Source: JBBQNY01 sp038221545 (lineage in GTDB: Bacteria > Pseudomonadota > Gammaproteobacteria > Xanthomonadales > Ahniellaceae). From it: DNA of 13,186 nt. Positions 1 to 6,005 of this stretch are shown piece by piece. Positions within the stretch are counted from its first letter, which is position 1; each line of letters begins with the position of its first letter. The notes under the pieces were generated by a model. The model had not been told where the DNA came from. It was given only the letters and a program-made list of their open reading frames with translations, and did not search any database. Both the position numbers and the translations under genes were made by a program. The stretch is from positions 1-13,186 of the forward strand of contig JBBRIE010000068.1 in assembly GCA_038221545.1 (NCBI GenBank), read 5' to 3'.

Positions 1-633
1 GCCCTTGCGGAACGCGATATCGAGTGCGAGGCGGCCACCGCGCACGAAGCGCAACGCCACTGGTTGTACCGGCGCGCCGGTCGCGACCGCCGGTTGCAGG
101 ATCCGCGCATGGAACACGCGCACCACGTCGGCGGGACCTGCGCTGCCTTCGGGGAATACGCCCACCGCGGCGCCGGAGCGCAGCGCGGCTGCCATCTGTT
201 CCTGCACGCTTCCAAGCGATTCGGTACTGCCGCGGCGATGGAACAGGGTGCCCGCGCGCGCGGCCAGCATCCCCACCAGCGGCCATTCGGCTATCTCGCT
301 CTTGGCGACGAAGTGCAGCGTGCGCTGGCTGTGCATGAGGGTGATCTCGATCCACGAGAAGTGGTTCGCGACCATCAGCACCGCCCCTTCCACCGGCGCG
401 CCGCGCGCGACCACGCGCATGCCGAACACGCGCAGGAGATGGCGCTGCCAGTTGCGCACCGCCATCTCGCGTACGCGTTCGCGCGTGCTGACGCGCCATT
501 CCGACCACGGCGGCAACAACAGCATCGCGGTGACCGGCAGCGCGACCAGCACGTGCAGGAGCAACAGCGGCACGCGCCACAGGTAACGCAGCGGTCGCAC
601 GGGATCGGGGTTGTGGGCGAGGTTCGATTGCAC
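1..633 (-). CDS. 1-acylglycerol-3-phosphate acyltransferase-like (PlsC family), 3' end cut by window edge
   Basis: Visible are the first 211 codons of a membrane acyltransferase of the PlsC/COG0204 family, which transfer an acyl group to lysophosphatidic acid (or a related acceptor) at the inner membrane during phospholipid synthesis. Residues 21-40 (starting VPLLLLHVLVALP) form a membrane segment. The family blocks appear in order: NHFSWIE at 90-96, FHRRG at 131-135, FPEGS at 160-164 and GAPVQPVAL at 187-195. The catalytic HX4D motif reads HX4E here (H91, E96), a conservative but unusual change. The start is the GTG at 633-631; the frame upstream is open only to a stop at 706-708 and offers no better start. 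The ribosome-binding site is weak. srkA lies 175 bases upstream on the same strand, so the gene may have its own promoter. The family is clear; the acyl acceptor is not. Confidence 0.85.
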   Translation of the reverse strand, partial: MQSNLAHNPDPVRPLRYLWRVPLLLLHVLVALPVTAMLLLPPWSEWRVSTRERVREMAVRNWQRHLLRVFGMRVVARGAPVEGAVLMVANHFSWIEITLMHSQRTLHFVAKSEIAEWPLVGMLAARAGTLFHRRGSTESLGSVQEQMAAALRSGAAVGVFPEGSAGPADVVRVFHARILQPAVATGAPVQPVALRFVRGGRLALDIAFRKG

Positions 634-808
634 GGGAGTGTCGCGTCGGGTCCGATCCGGAAGGGCGATGACACCCTGACACGGTGGGTCGCAGGCGTGG
701 CAGGGTCAAGCGCCACTGTGCGGCCATTGGCCTAGAGCCTTGACTCCGCCGAGAGGCGCGACGGCACGAGCCCCATGGATGCAGGGCCGCGCGATCCGGC
801 CCGCCGCA

Positions 809-1762
809 TCATCCGTCGCGCAAGCCGACGACGGCTTCGACGAGGTCCGCCACGTGCGTTTCCCACCACGTCGGCTGTGCGGCCCACGGGAACGCAAGCG
901 GAAAAGCCGGGTCGTCCCAGCGGGCCGCGATCCAGCCGGCGTGGTGCACCTGGCGGAGCAGGCGCAAGGGCTCGATCAGATCGAGTTCGCTGAAGTCGAA
1001 GTCGCGGAACTGGCCATAGCCTTCGAGCAGCGCATCGCGCTGGGAGGCCGCGCCGGTCATCAGCATCCAGAGGTCCTGCACCGCAGGTCCGGTGCGTGCG
1101 TCGTCGAGGTCGACGAAGTGCGGGCCCGAATCCGTCCAGAGCACGTTGCCCGGATGGCAGTCGCCATGCAGCCGCAGCACCGTGTCGGGCCGATAGCGTT
1201 CGCGCAGGAGTTCCGCCGCGGCTTCGAGCGCGCGCGCGTAGCGGTCGCGGACGTGCGCGGGCAGCAGCGGACTGGCCAGCACCGCGCGCGATGGTGCCTC
1301 GAGCAGGTGCGCGAGATCGAGGCGCTCGCGGACCGCGAAGCGGTCGCGCGCACCAATCAGATGCATGCGTCCCAGCAGGCGGCCGAGCCAGGCCGCGACC
1401 CCGGGTTGCTCGAGTTCCGGCGCGCGGCCGCCGCGCCGGGGATACAGCGCGTAGCGGAATCCCTCGTGCGTGAAGCGCTGGCGCCCGCCAAGGGTCATCG
1501 GCGCGACGACCGGCAACTCGGCTTCCGCCAGTTCCAGCGCGAACGCATGCTCCTCGTCGATCTGCGCGTCGGTCCAGCGGCCCGGGCGGTAGAACTTGGC
1601 AACGATGAACCGGCCGCCGTCGAGCCCGATCTGGTAGACCCGGTTCTCGAACGAGTTGAGCGCGAGCAGGCGCCCATCCGCCTCGAGATCGAGCGCTTCG
1701 ATGGCATCGAGTACCACATCGGGCGACAGGTTCGCGTAGGGTGTCGGCGACGCGACGGTCAC
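809..1762 (-). CDS. srkA: Stress response kinase A (SrkA/RdoA/YihE family Ser/Thr protein kinase)
   Basis: A 317-residue cytoplasmic kinase of the APH/choline-kinase fold, close to the length of E. coli SrkA (328). In E. coli SrkA is a Ser/Thr kinase that counters stress-induced death and is linked to the Cpx envelope response. Visible motifs: the nucleotide-binding lysine in IVAKFYRPGRW (K56), the catalytic loop LHGDCHPGN at 198-206 with D201 and N206, and the metal-binding segment VDLDDARTGP with D218. The tail is rich in Trp and Arg (WWETHVADLVEAVVGLRDG), also typical of the family. The start codon is GTG at 1762-1760 and overlaps the hemD stop as GTGA, so translation is probably coupled to hemD. 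No other start is needed: MTVASPTPYANLSPDVVLDAIE aligns with the family N-terminus from memory. All key residues are present, so it is likely active. Confidence 0.92.
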   Translation of the reverse strand: MTVASPTPYANLSPDVVLDAIEALDLEADGRLLALNSFENRVYQIGLDGGRFIVAKFYRPGRWTDAQIDEEHAFALELAEAELPVVAPMTLGGRQRFTHEGFRYALYPRRGGRAPELEQPGVAAWLGRLLGRMHLIGARDRFAVRERLDLAHLLEAPSRAVLASPLLPAHVRDRYARALEAAAELLRERYRPDTVLRLHGDCHPGNVLWTDSGPHFVDLDDARTGPAVQDLWMLMTGAASQRDALLEGYGQFRDFDFSELDLIEPLRLLRQVHHAGWIAARWDDPAFPLAFPWAAQPTWWETHVADLVEAVVGLRDG

Positions 1763-2592
1763 GGACTTTCCGTCCCGTCGTCACCGCGCATCGAGTTCGC
1801 GTACCCGCGTTCGATCCCCAGCGCTCCCTCGACCAGCGCGGCCGGCGTGGTGCCTGTCGCGGCGTGCACGTCGCGCAAGCCCAGCGCGGTTGCGACTGCC
1901 GACAAGCGTGCGCTGCCCACCACCAGCGGCACGTCCAGCAGCGCTTCGAACGCAGGGCCCGCGAGTCCTGCCAGCGCGGCGAGTGCCTCGCCGCTGGTCG
2001 CGATCCAGAGTGCGCGCGGCCGTGCACGCAGGAAATCATCAAGGCGCGCGCGATGGCGACGGTCCCAGCGCGCCGGCATGCGGCGGTATGCCGCGATCCC
2101 GTGCACTTCGAGACCGCGGCCGCGCAGGGTATCGGCGATCAGGCTGCGGCCCCCGGGGGCCGTGACGAGGGCCACGGCGCCGCGCATGTCCGCCAGTTCC
2201 GGCAGCGCCAGCAGGCCTTCGCTGTCGTGGCGCAGCGATGGATGCAACGCCGCGACGCCGCGGCGGGACAATGCCGCGACGGTGCCGGGGCCCACCGCGA
2301 AGACCCGGGTCCCGCGGGGCAGTGTCAGCTCCGGCGCTGCCTGCCACGCGAAGCGCACCGCCGCCGGACTCACGAACACCCACGCCGCAGCATGTGCCAA
2401 TGCAGACAACTGCACGGCGACAGCCACCGGATCGGGCGCCGGTCGCAGGCTCAATGCCCGGAGGTCGAGGACGGTTGCGCCGGCCCGTACGACCGCGCGC
2501 CGCAATGCCGGTCGACCCCGGCCCGCACCCACCAGGCCCACCTGCCACCCGTGCAAGGGGGTCGGGGCGTGCGCTGGTCGAGGGGCTTGCAT
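1759..2592 (-). CDS. hemD: Uroporphyrinogen-III synthase
   Basis: A 277-residue cytoplasmic enzyme that cyclises hydroxymethylbilane to uroporphyrinogen III with inversion of ring D, the branch point to haem, sirohaem and cobalamin. HemD is poorly conserved, so the call rests on its two-domain pattern: WVFVSPAAVRFAW (71-83, where other HemDs have a FTS-type segment), VFAVGPGTVAAL (97-108), the SEGLLALPEL segment (124-133), ALVTAPGGRSLIADTLRGRG (141-160), VHGIAAYRR (163-171) and WIATSGEAL (196-204). Length is slightly above the usual 240-265 because of a basic, proline-rich N-terminus (MQAPRPAHAPTP). The ATG at 2592-2590 has no good ribosome-binding site, and a promoter-like -10 lies so close that the mRNA may be leaderless. 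It overlaps srkA by four bases; the usual hemX-hemY partners are not next to it. Confidence 0.88.
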   Translation of the reverse strand: MQAPRPAHAPTPLHGWQVGLVGAGRGRPALRRAVVRAGATVLDLRALSLRPAPDPVAVAVQLSALAHAAAWVFVSPAAVRFAWQAAPELTLPRGTRVFAVGPGTVAALSRRGVAALHPSLRHDSEGLLALPELADMRGAVALVTAPGGRSLIADTLRGRGLEVHGIAAYRRMPARWDRRHRARLDDFLRARPRALWIATSGEALAALAGLAGPAFEALLDVPLVVGSARLSAVATALGLRDVHAATGTTPAALVEGALGIERGYANSMRGDDGTESP

Positions 2593-2598
2593 GCGCGG

Positions 2599-2607
2599 AT
2601 GCTAGCA
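2599..2607 (-). promoter_or_regulatory. Putative extended -10 promoter element of hemD
   Basis: On the minus strand the sequence reads TGCTAGCAT, a match to an extended -10 (TGn then TAGCAT). No good -35 is visible. The expected transcription start, about seven bases downstream, falls on or next to the hemD ATG at 2592, which would make the transcript leaderless. Pattern match only. Confidence 0.35.
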
Positions 2608-2610
2608 ACC

Positions 2611-2625
2611 GGCAGGTGTCCTGCC
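2611..2625. promoter_or_regulatory. Palindrome in the hemD/thioesterase divergent region
   Basis: GGCAGG-TGT-CCTGCC is a perfect 6-bp inverted repeat with a 3-base centre. It lies just upstream of the putative hemD -10 and between two divergent genes, a position that would suit an operator. In GC-rich DNA such a short palindrome can occur by chance; no regulator is assigned. Confidence 0.25.
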
Positions 2626-2632
2626 CGTGCAC

Positions 2633-2651
2633 GGCCCGGCCCGGCCCGGCC
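2633..2651. repeat. Short tandem GGCCC repeat
   Basis: Three complete copies of GGCCC followed by a partial GGCC lie in the divergent intergenic region between hemD and the thioesterase gene. This is a simple-sequence tract likely to slip during replication; it could vary between strains and alter spacing in the promoter region. No function is assigned. Confidence 0.6.
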
Positions 2652-2717
2652 GCGGCGTCGAGCGCGTGTGCGCCGCGCGCCTCCCACGTCCAGGCCACTT
2701 GTGGGAACCTTGCCGCG

Positions 2718-3233
2718 ATGAAGCCGATCGCGGATACCAGCTCGCTCGAACGACACCTGCTCTCCGGCATTCCACTGGCTCGGGAGATGGCGATGCGCGT
2801 CTCCGAATACGATGGCCAGTGCCTGGTCCTGGCCGCGCCGTTGGCGCCCAACGTCAACGACAAGGGCTGTGCGTTCGGCGGCAGCCTGGTCAGCCTGATG
2901 ACGCTGGCCTGCTGGGGACTGGCCACGCTGCGCCTCGGCGAGGCAGGCCACGCCGCGGAAGTTTTCGTGCAGGACTCGATGGTCAACTACCTTGAGCCGG
3001 TGTGGGGCGAGATCGTGGTCGAAGCGCAGCAGCTGCTCGGCGATGACGAATGGTCCGGTTTCCTCGACATGTTCGCCACGCGCGGCAAGGCGCGGATCAC
3101 GCTGACCGCCCACGTCACGGCCGACGGCGGTGGCGTCGCGGCGCGCCTGTCGGCGCGCTTCGTGGCGCTGCGTGCGGAAGGCGCGTCAGCGGGCCGGCGG
3201 GCCGGGAGCGGCACGGGAGGATCCGATTCATGA
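2718..3233 (+). CDS. Hotdog-fold thioesterase domain protein (YiiD C-terminal type)
   Basis: A 171-residue protein resembling the putative thioesterase domain found at the C-terminus of E. coli YiiD (family YiiD_C), predicted to hydrolyse acyl thioesters in the cytoplasm. The hallmark is the helix-strand segment APNVNDKGCAFGGSLVSLM (43-61) followed by ACWGLATLRL, with the family-typical N-x-x-G-x-x-FGGS pattern; VQDSMVNYLEP (84-94) is the second conserved strand. The Gly/Ser-rich tail after about residue 152 is not part of the fold. The open frame extends far upstream, but only the ATG at 2718 gives a normal N-terminus (MKPIADTSSLERHLLSGIPL), and hemD's promoter region would otherwise be inside the gene. 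It overlaps the next gene as ATGA (3230-3233), so the two are probably translated together. The substrate is unknown. Confidence 0.75.
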   Translation: MKPIADTSSLERHLLSGIPLAREMAMRVSEYDGQCLVLAAPLAPNVNDKGCAFGGSLVSLMTLACWGLATLRLGEAGHAAEVFVQDSMVNYLEPVWGEIVVEAQQLLGDDEWSGFLDMFATRGKARITLTAHVTADGGGVAARLSARFVALRAEGASAGRRAGSGTGGSDS

Positions 3234-3661
3234 AACGAGGCACGCGGACAGGCGCGATGGGGCTGGTGGCGGCCCTGCTGCTGGCTTGCGCAGGCTGCGC
3301 AACCGACCCCGCCGCCGGCGACGCCGCGGCGCTCGAACGTTCATTCTTCGCCTACCATTCGGCGCTGCGCTGGGGCACCCTCGAGGAGGCGCTCGCGCTG
3401 CACGATCCGGCAGCGCTTGCCGCGCGTCCGGTCACCCCGTTCGAGCTCGAACGCTGGAAGCAGTTCCGCATCGTCGGATATCGCGATACGCCGCCGGTCA
3501 CCCTCGCGCCCGGCCGCGTGCAGCAGCGCGTCGCGCTGGAGCTGGTCAACGTGAATACGCAGGGCGTGCGCAATCTGATCGACGTGCAGGTGTGGCGCTA
3601 CGACATGGCAGCCGGGCGCTGGTGGCTGGTCTCGGGACTGCCGGACCTCGACGCACGCTAG
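3230..3661 (+). CDS. Small predicted lipoprotein of unknown function
   Basis: A 143-residue protein with a lipoprotein signal: basic start MKRGTRTG, hydrophobic stretch GLVAALLLACAGC, and a lipobox LLAC with C20 as the likely lipidated cysteine (C23 is an alternative). The mature part has one compact alpha/beta domain: ERSFFAYHSALRWGTLEEAL, then a strand-rich half with FRIVGYRDTPP, RVALELVNVNT and VQVWRYDMAAGRWWLVSGLP. This helix-then-sheet order recalls the NTF2-like fold, but I cannot name a family. No membrane segment other than the signal is present. The ATG overlaps the stop of the thioesterase gene and a GGGAGGATCC stretch just upstream serves as ribosome-binding site, so a two-gene operon is likely. 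Function unknown; location probably the periplasmic face of the inner or outer membrane. Confidence 0.72.
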   Translation: MKRGTRTGAMGLVAALLLACAGCATDPAAGDAAALERSFFAYHSALRWGTLEEALALHDPAALAARPVTPFELERWKQFRIVGYRDTPPVTLAPGRVQQRVALELVNVNTQGVRNLIDVQVWRYDMAAGRWWLVSGLPDLDAR

Positions 3662-3680
3662 GATTGCGCAGGTTATGAGC

Positions 3681-3686
3681 CATAAT
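3681..3686 (+). promoter_or_regulatory. Putative -10 element of the rhodanese-secB transcription unit
   Basis: CATAAT lies 26 bases before the rhodanese ATG in an otherwise GC-rich gap and closely matches the -10 consensus. No -35 hexamer stands at the right distance (the TTGCGC at 3664-3669 is too close), so this is a weak call. Confidence 0.3.
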
Positions 3687-3711
3687 TCGCGCCCGCGTTT
3701 TTGGCTCCCCC

Positions 3712-4149
3712 ATGTTTTTCGAGCGTCTTCCCGATTTCTTCGCCAACCATTTGATCCTCGCGACGACGTTCGTCGCGCTGCTGGCGTTCCTCATCAGCAA
3801 CGAGTTCTCGCGCCTGTCGCGCAAGTACAAGGCGTTGACGCCGCAGGCCCTTACCCACCTCATCAACCGCCAGTCGCCGCTGCTGATCGACATGAGCAGC
3901 CAGAAGGACTTCGACGCGGGCCACATCGTCGGGGCACGCCACGTCCCGCTCAGCCAGTTCGATCCTGAAAACAAGGACCTGGTGAAAGTCCGCGAGCTGC
4001 CGGTCGCCGTGTACTGCGCGAACGGCCAGACGTCCGCAACCGCCTGTGCACGACTGGCCAAGGCCGGGTTTACGGAGGTGAGCTGGCTCGACGGCGGGCT
4101 GGCCGCATGGCGCGCCGCAAGCCTGCCGGTGACCCGCGACAAGCGGTAG
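3712..4149 (+). CDS. Membrane-anchored rhodanese-like protein (YibN type)
   Basis: A 145-residue single-domain rhodanese with an N-terminal membrane anchor (about residues 13-29, starting HLILATTFVALLAF), matching the architecture of E. coli YibN. The rhodanese domain follows: LLIDMSSQKDFDAGHIVGA (57-75), with the conserved D-x-R-x-x-DF-x-x-GHI pattern in a degenerate form, then the active-site loop YCANGQTSA with C102 as the persulfide cysteine, and the C-terminal WLDGGLAAW. Such proteins transfer sulfane sulfur; the physiological acceptor is not known, and the domain should face the cytoplasm. In E. coli yibN precedes grxC, secB and gpsA; here secB follows after 87 bases with no grxC between. 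No ribosome-binding site of note precedes the ATG at 3712. The family is sure; the precise role is not. Confidence 0.85.
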   Translation: MFFERLPDFFANHLILATTFVALLAFLISNEFSRLSRKYKALTPQALTHLINRQSPLLIDMSSQKDFDAGHIVGARHVPLSQFDPENKDLVKVRELPVAVYCANGQTSATACARLAKAGFTEVSWLDGGLAAWRAASLPVTRDKR

Positions 4150-4155
4150 TCCGTC

Positions 4156-4173
4156 CAGGGGCGCTCGCCCCTG
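4156..4173 (+). terminator. GC-rich hairpin between rhodanese and secB
   Basis: CAGGGGC-GCTC-GCCCCTG forms a perfect 7-bp GC-rich stem with a 4-base loop seven bases after the rhodanese stop codon. There is no U-tract directly behind it, so it could be a weak terminator, an attenuator or a 3'-end stabiliser rather than a standard rho-independent terminator. A putative secB promoter follows, consistent with partial separation of the two genes. Confidence 0.4.
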
Positions 4174-4184
4174 TGGTCGGGGCG

Positions 4185-4193
4185 TGGGATACT
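4185..4193 (+). promoter_or_regulatory. Putative extended -10 promoter of secB
   Basis: TGGGATACT fits an extended -10 (TG, one base, GATACT). It sits 43 bases before the secB ATG and after the hairpin that follows the rhodanese gene. No clear -35 is seen. If used, transcription would start near 4200 and give a leader carrying the GGAG ribosome-binding site at 4227-4230. Confidence 0.4.
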
Positions 4194-4236
4194 TCCGCTC
4201 TTTTTCCCGCCCTGGTCCTTGTTTCCGGAGATTCAA

Positions 4237-4746
4237 ATGGCTGACGAAAACACCAACGGCGCGCTCGTGAACGGCGCGGACCAATCCACGCAGGCGCTGG
4301 CGCAGGTCAACGTGCAGAAGATCTACATCAAGGACGCCTCGTTCGAAGCGCCTTCCGCCCCGCAGATTTTCCAGGACCAGGGCCAGCCCCAGATCCAGTT
4401 GAACCTCGGCCAGCGCACCGCGGCCATCGGCCCGGATGTGTTTGAAGTCGTGTTGACGGTGACCGTCACCTGCAAGCTCGCCGACAAGACCGCGTACCTC
4501 GCGGAGGTGCAGCAAGCGGGCATTTTCGGGCTGACCGGTTTCCAGGCCAGCGACCTGCAGGCCGTGCTGGGCACGTTCTGCCCGCACACCCTGTTCCCGT
4601 ACGCGCGCCAGGCCGTTGCCAACATGATCATGGATGGCGGCTTCCCGCCCTTCCAGCTGCAGCCGATCAACTTCGAGCAGATCTACGCCGACCAGGTGCA
4701 GCGCCAGCAGGCCACCGCCGCCGAGCAGCCCATCGCGACCGCGTAA
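4237..4746 (+). CDS. secB: Protein-export chaperone SecB
   Basis: A 169-residue cytoplasmic chaperone that, as a tetramer, keeps precursor proteins unfolded and delivers them to SecA for export. Family landmarks are clear: VQKIYIKDASFEAPSAPQIF, then QIQLNLGQRT, the strand VFEVVLTVTVTCKL, AYLAEVQQAGIFGLTGF, and the C-terminal signature LGTFCPHTLFPYARQAV, then MIMDGGFPPFQLQPINFEQIY. The acidic and Gln/Ala-rich tail is normal for the family. An in-frame TTG lies upstream at 4219, but the ATG at 4237 has a GGAG ribosome-binding site six bases before it and gives the expected start MADENTNGA, so it is chosen. gpsA follows, as in E. coli, but a small inverted-repeat element now fills the space. The stop at 4744-4746 lies only five bases before that element. 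Confidence 0.95.
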   Translation: MADENTNGALVNGADQSTQALAQVNVQKIYIKDASFEAPSAPQIFQDQGQPQIQLNLGQRTAAIGPDVFEVVLTVTVTCKLADKTAYLAEVQQAGIFGLTGFQASDLQAVLGTFCPHTLFPYARQAVANMIMDGGFPPFQLQPINFEQIYADQVQRQQATAAEQPIATA

Positions 4747-4751
4747 CGGAG

Positions 4752-4827
4752 AAGGGGTCAGAGTCATTTTTTTGCGGGAAGATCGAAGTTGACCTCGGGC
4801 ATCCGGAAAAAATGACTCTGACCCCTT
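4752..4827. mobile_element. 76-bp inverted-repeat element (REP/MITE-like) between secB and gpsA
   Basis: The left arm 4752-4772 (AAGGGGTCAGAGTCA then six T) and the right arm 4807-4827 are perfect reverse complements over 21 bp, separated by 34 bases. The arms contain GGGGTCAGAGTCA, a sequence I recall as recurrent in proteobacterial genomes near REP-associated (IS200/IS605-like) transposases; that link is from memory and unverified. No transposase gene and no target-site duplication are visible. On the mRNA it would fold into a long stem-loop directly after secB. Its right arm carries ATGACTCTGACCCC, whose ATG (4812-4814) is the start codon of gpsA. Confidence 0.75.
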
Positions 4828-5837
4828 ATTCTGTCGCGGTGCTGGGTGCGGGCTCGTGGGGCACCGCGCTGGCGATGCTGCTGGCGCGGAATGGCGCGCC
4901 CACCACGCTGTGGGGGCGCGACCGGGCGCAGATCGCGAACATGCGCGAAACGCGCCGCAACGCGCGTTATCTGCCCGACGCGACATTGCCCGACGCACTC
5001 AGGGTCACCGACGACCTCGCTGCGGCGATCGGCGGCTGCGACGTGGCGCTCATCGTCACCCCGAGCCATGCCTTCGCCGAGCTGGTGGAGTCGATGGCGC
5101 CGTTGCCGCGCCCACGCCTCGGCGTCGCCTGGGCCACCAAGGGGTTCGAGCCGGGCTCCGGTCGCTTCCTGCACGAAGTGGCGGAGCGTTGTCTCGGTCA
5201 CGAGGTTGCGCTCGCCGTCGTGACCGGGCCCTCGTTCGCGAAGGAGGTCGCCGCGGGCCTTCCCACGGCGGTAACCGTGCATTCCGAGATCGCCGGGTTC
5301 GCGGAGCAGGTGGCGCACATGCTGCACGCACCCGCGTTCCGCGCCTACACCGGCACTGACATGATCGGCGCCGAGCTCGGCGGCGCGATGAAGAACGTCC
5401 TCGCCGTGGCGACCGGCGTCGCCGACGGCATGCAGCTCGGCCTCAACGCGCGTGCCGGCATCATCACGCGCGGCATCAACGAGATGCTGCGGCTGACCAT
5501 GGCGATCGGCGGGCGGGCGGAAACCATCATGGGTCTCGCCGGCGTCGGCGACCTCGTGCTCACCTGCACCGGTGACCTGTCGCGCAATCGCAGGCTGGGG
5601 CTTGCGCTGGGGCGGGGCGTCGCGCTCGCGGATGCGATCGCCGAGATCGGCCAGGTGGTCGAATCGGTGCAGACCGCCAATGAAGTGATGCGCCTCGCCG
5701 GGCGCCATGCCATCGAGCTGCCCATTTCCCACGAGGTGCAGCGCGTGCTGGCCGGCGAGATGACGCCGCACGCGGCGTTGCGCGAGCTGCTCGCGCGCGA
5801 ACAGAAGCCCGAGTATCCCGAGGGCATGTTCCGCTGA
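4812..5837 (+). CDS. gpsA: NAD(P)+-dependent glycerol-3-phosphate dehydrogenase
   Basis: A 341-residue cytoplasmic enzyme that reduces dihydroxyacetone phosphate to sn-glycerol 3-phosphate for phospholipid synthesis. The Rossmann loop VLGAGSWGTALA (10-21) binds NAD(P); other landmarks are VTPSHAF (82-88), WATKGFEPGSGRFLHEV (107-123, K110), VTGPSFAKEVAAGLPTAVT (137-155), GGAMKNVLAVATG (190-202, K194 probably catalytic) and GLAGVGDLVLTCTGDLSRNR (241-260). The length is normal. The start is odd: residues 1-5 (MTLTP) are encoded by the right arm of the inverted-repeat element, and no in-frame ATG, GTG or TTG exists between the secB stop and this ATG; the next GTG lies inside the first Rossmann strand. 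The ribosome-binding site is poor (GGA at 4805-4807). Translation may be coupled to secB. The product of this gene could feed PlsC-type acyltransferases such as the one at the left edge. Confidence 0.95.
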   Translation: MTLTPYSVAVLGAGSWGTALAMLLARNGAPTTLWGRDRAQIANMRETRRNARYLPDATLPDALRVTDDLAAAIGGCDVALIVTPSHAFAELVESMAPLPRPRLGVAWATKGFEPGSGRFLHEVAERCLGHEVALAVVTGPSFAKEVAAGLPTAVTVHSEIAGFAEQVAHMLHAPAFRAYTGTDMIGAELGGAMKNVLAVATGVADGMQLGLNARAGIITRGINEMLRLTMAIGGRAETIMGLAGVGDLVLTCTGDLSRNRRLGLALGRGVALADAIAEIGQVVESVQTANEVMRLAGRHAIELPISHEVQRVLAGEMTPHAALRELLAREQKPEYPEGMFR

Positions 5838-6005
5838 GGCGGCCCCGGCGCCCCGAATGGAGCGACGGCGCGCACCCTGGTCGCATCGCGACCGCGAGCA
5901 GTCCGGCGGCGGCGCTGCGCGGACCCCGAACTTTCGTGGCCACAGGCGATCTCATCCCCGTTCGCCATGCGGCGATCCCCCACGCAACTACTGGAGAAGT
6001 ACACG

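Noticed and set aside
740..2605. A 621-codon plus-strand open frame across srkA and hemD.
   Set aside because: It is antisense to two well-recognised genes, has low-complexity Arg/Ala/Pro composition and no start context.
4767..4773. Run of seven T after secB as a rho-independent terminator.
   Set aside because: No GC-rich hairpin directly precedes it; the T run belongs to the left arm of the inverted repeat and its pairing partner lies downstream.
3673..5771. Long minus-strand open frames opposite the rhodanese, secB and gpsA genes.
   Set aside because: They are shadows of confident genes on the plus strand and show no domain pattern.
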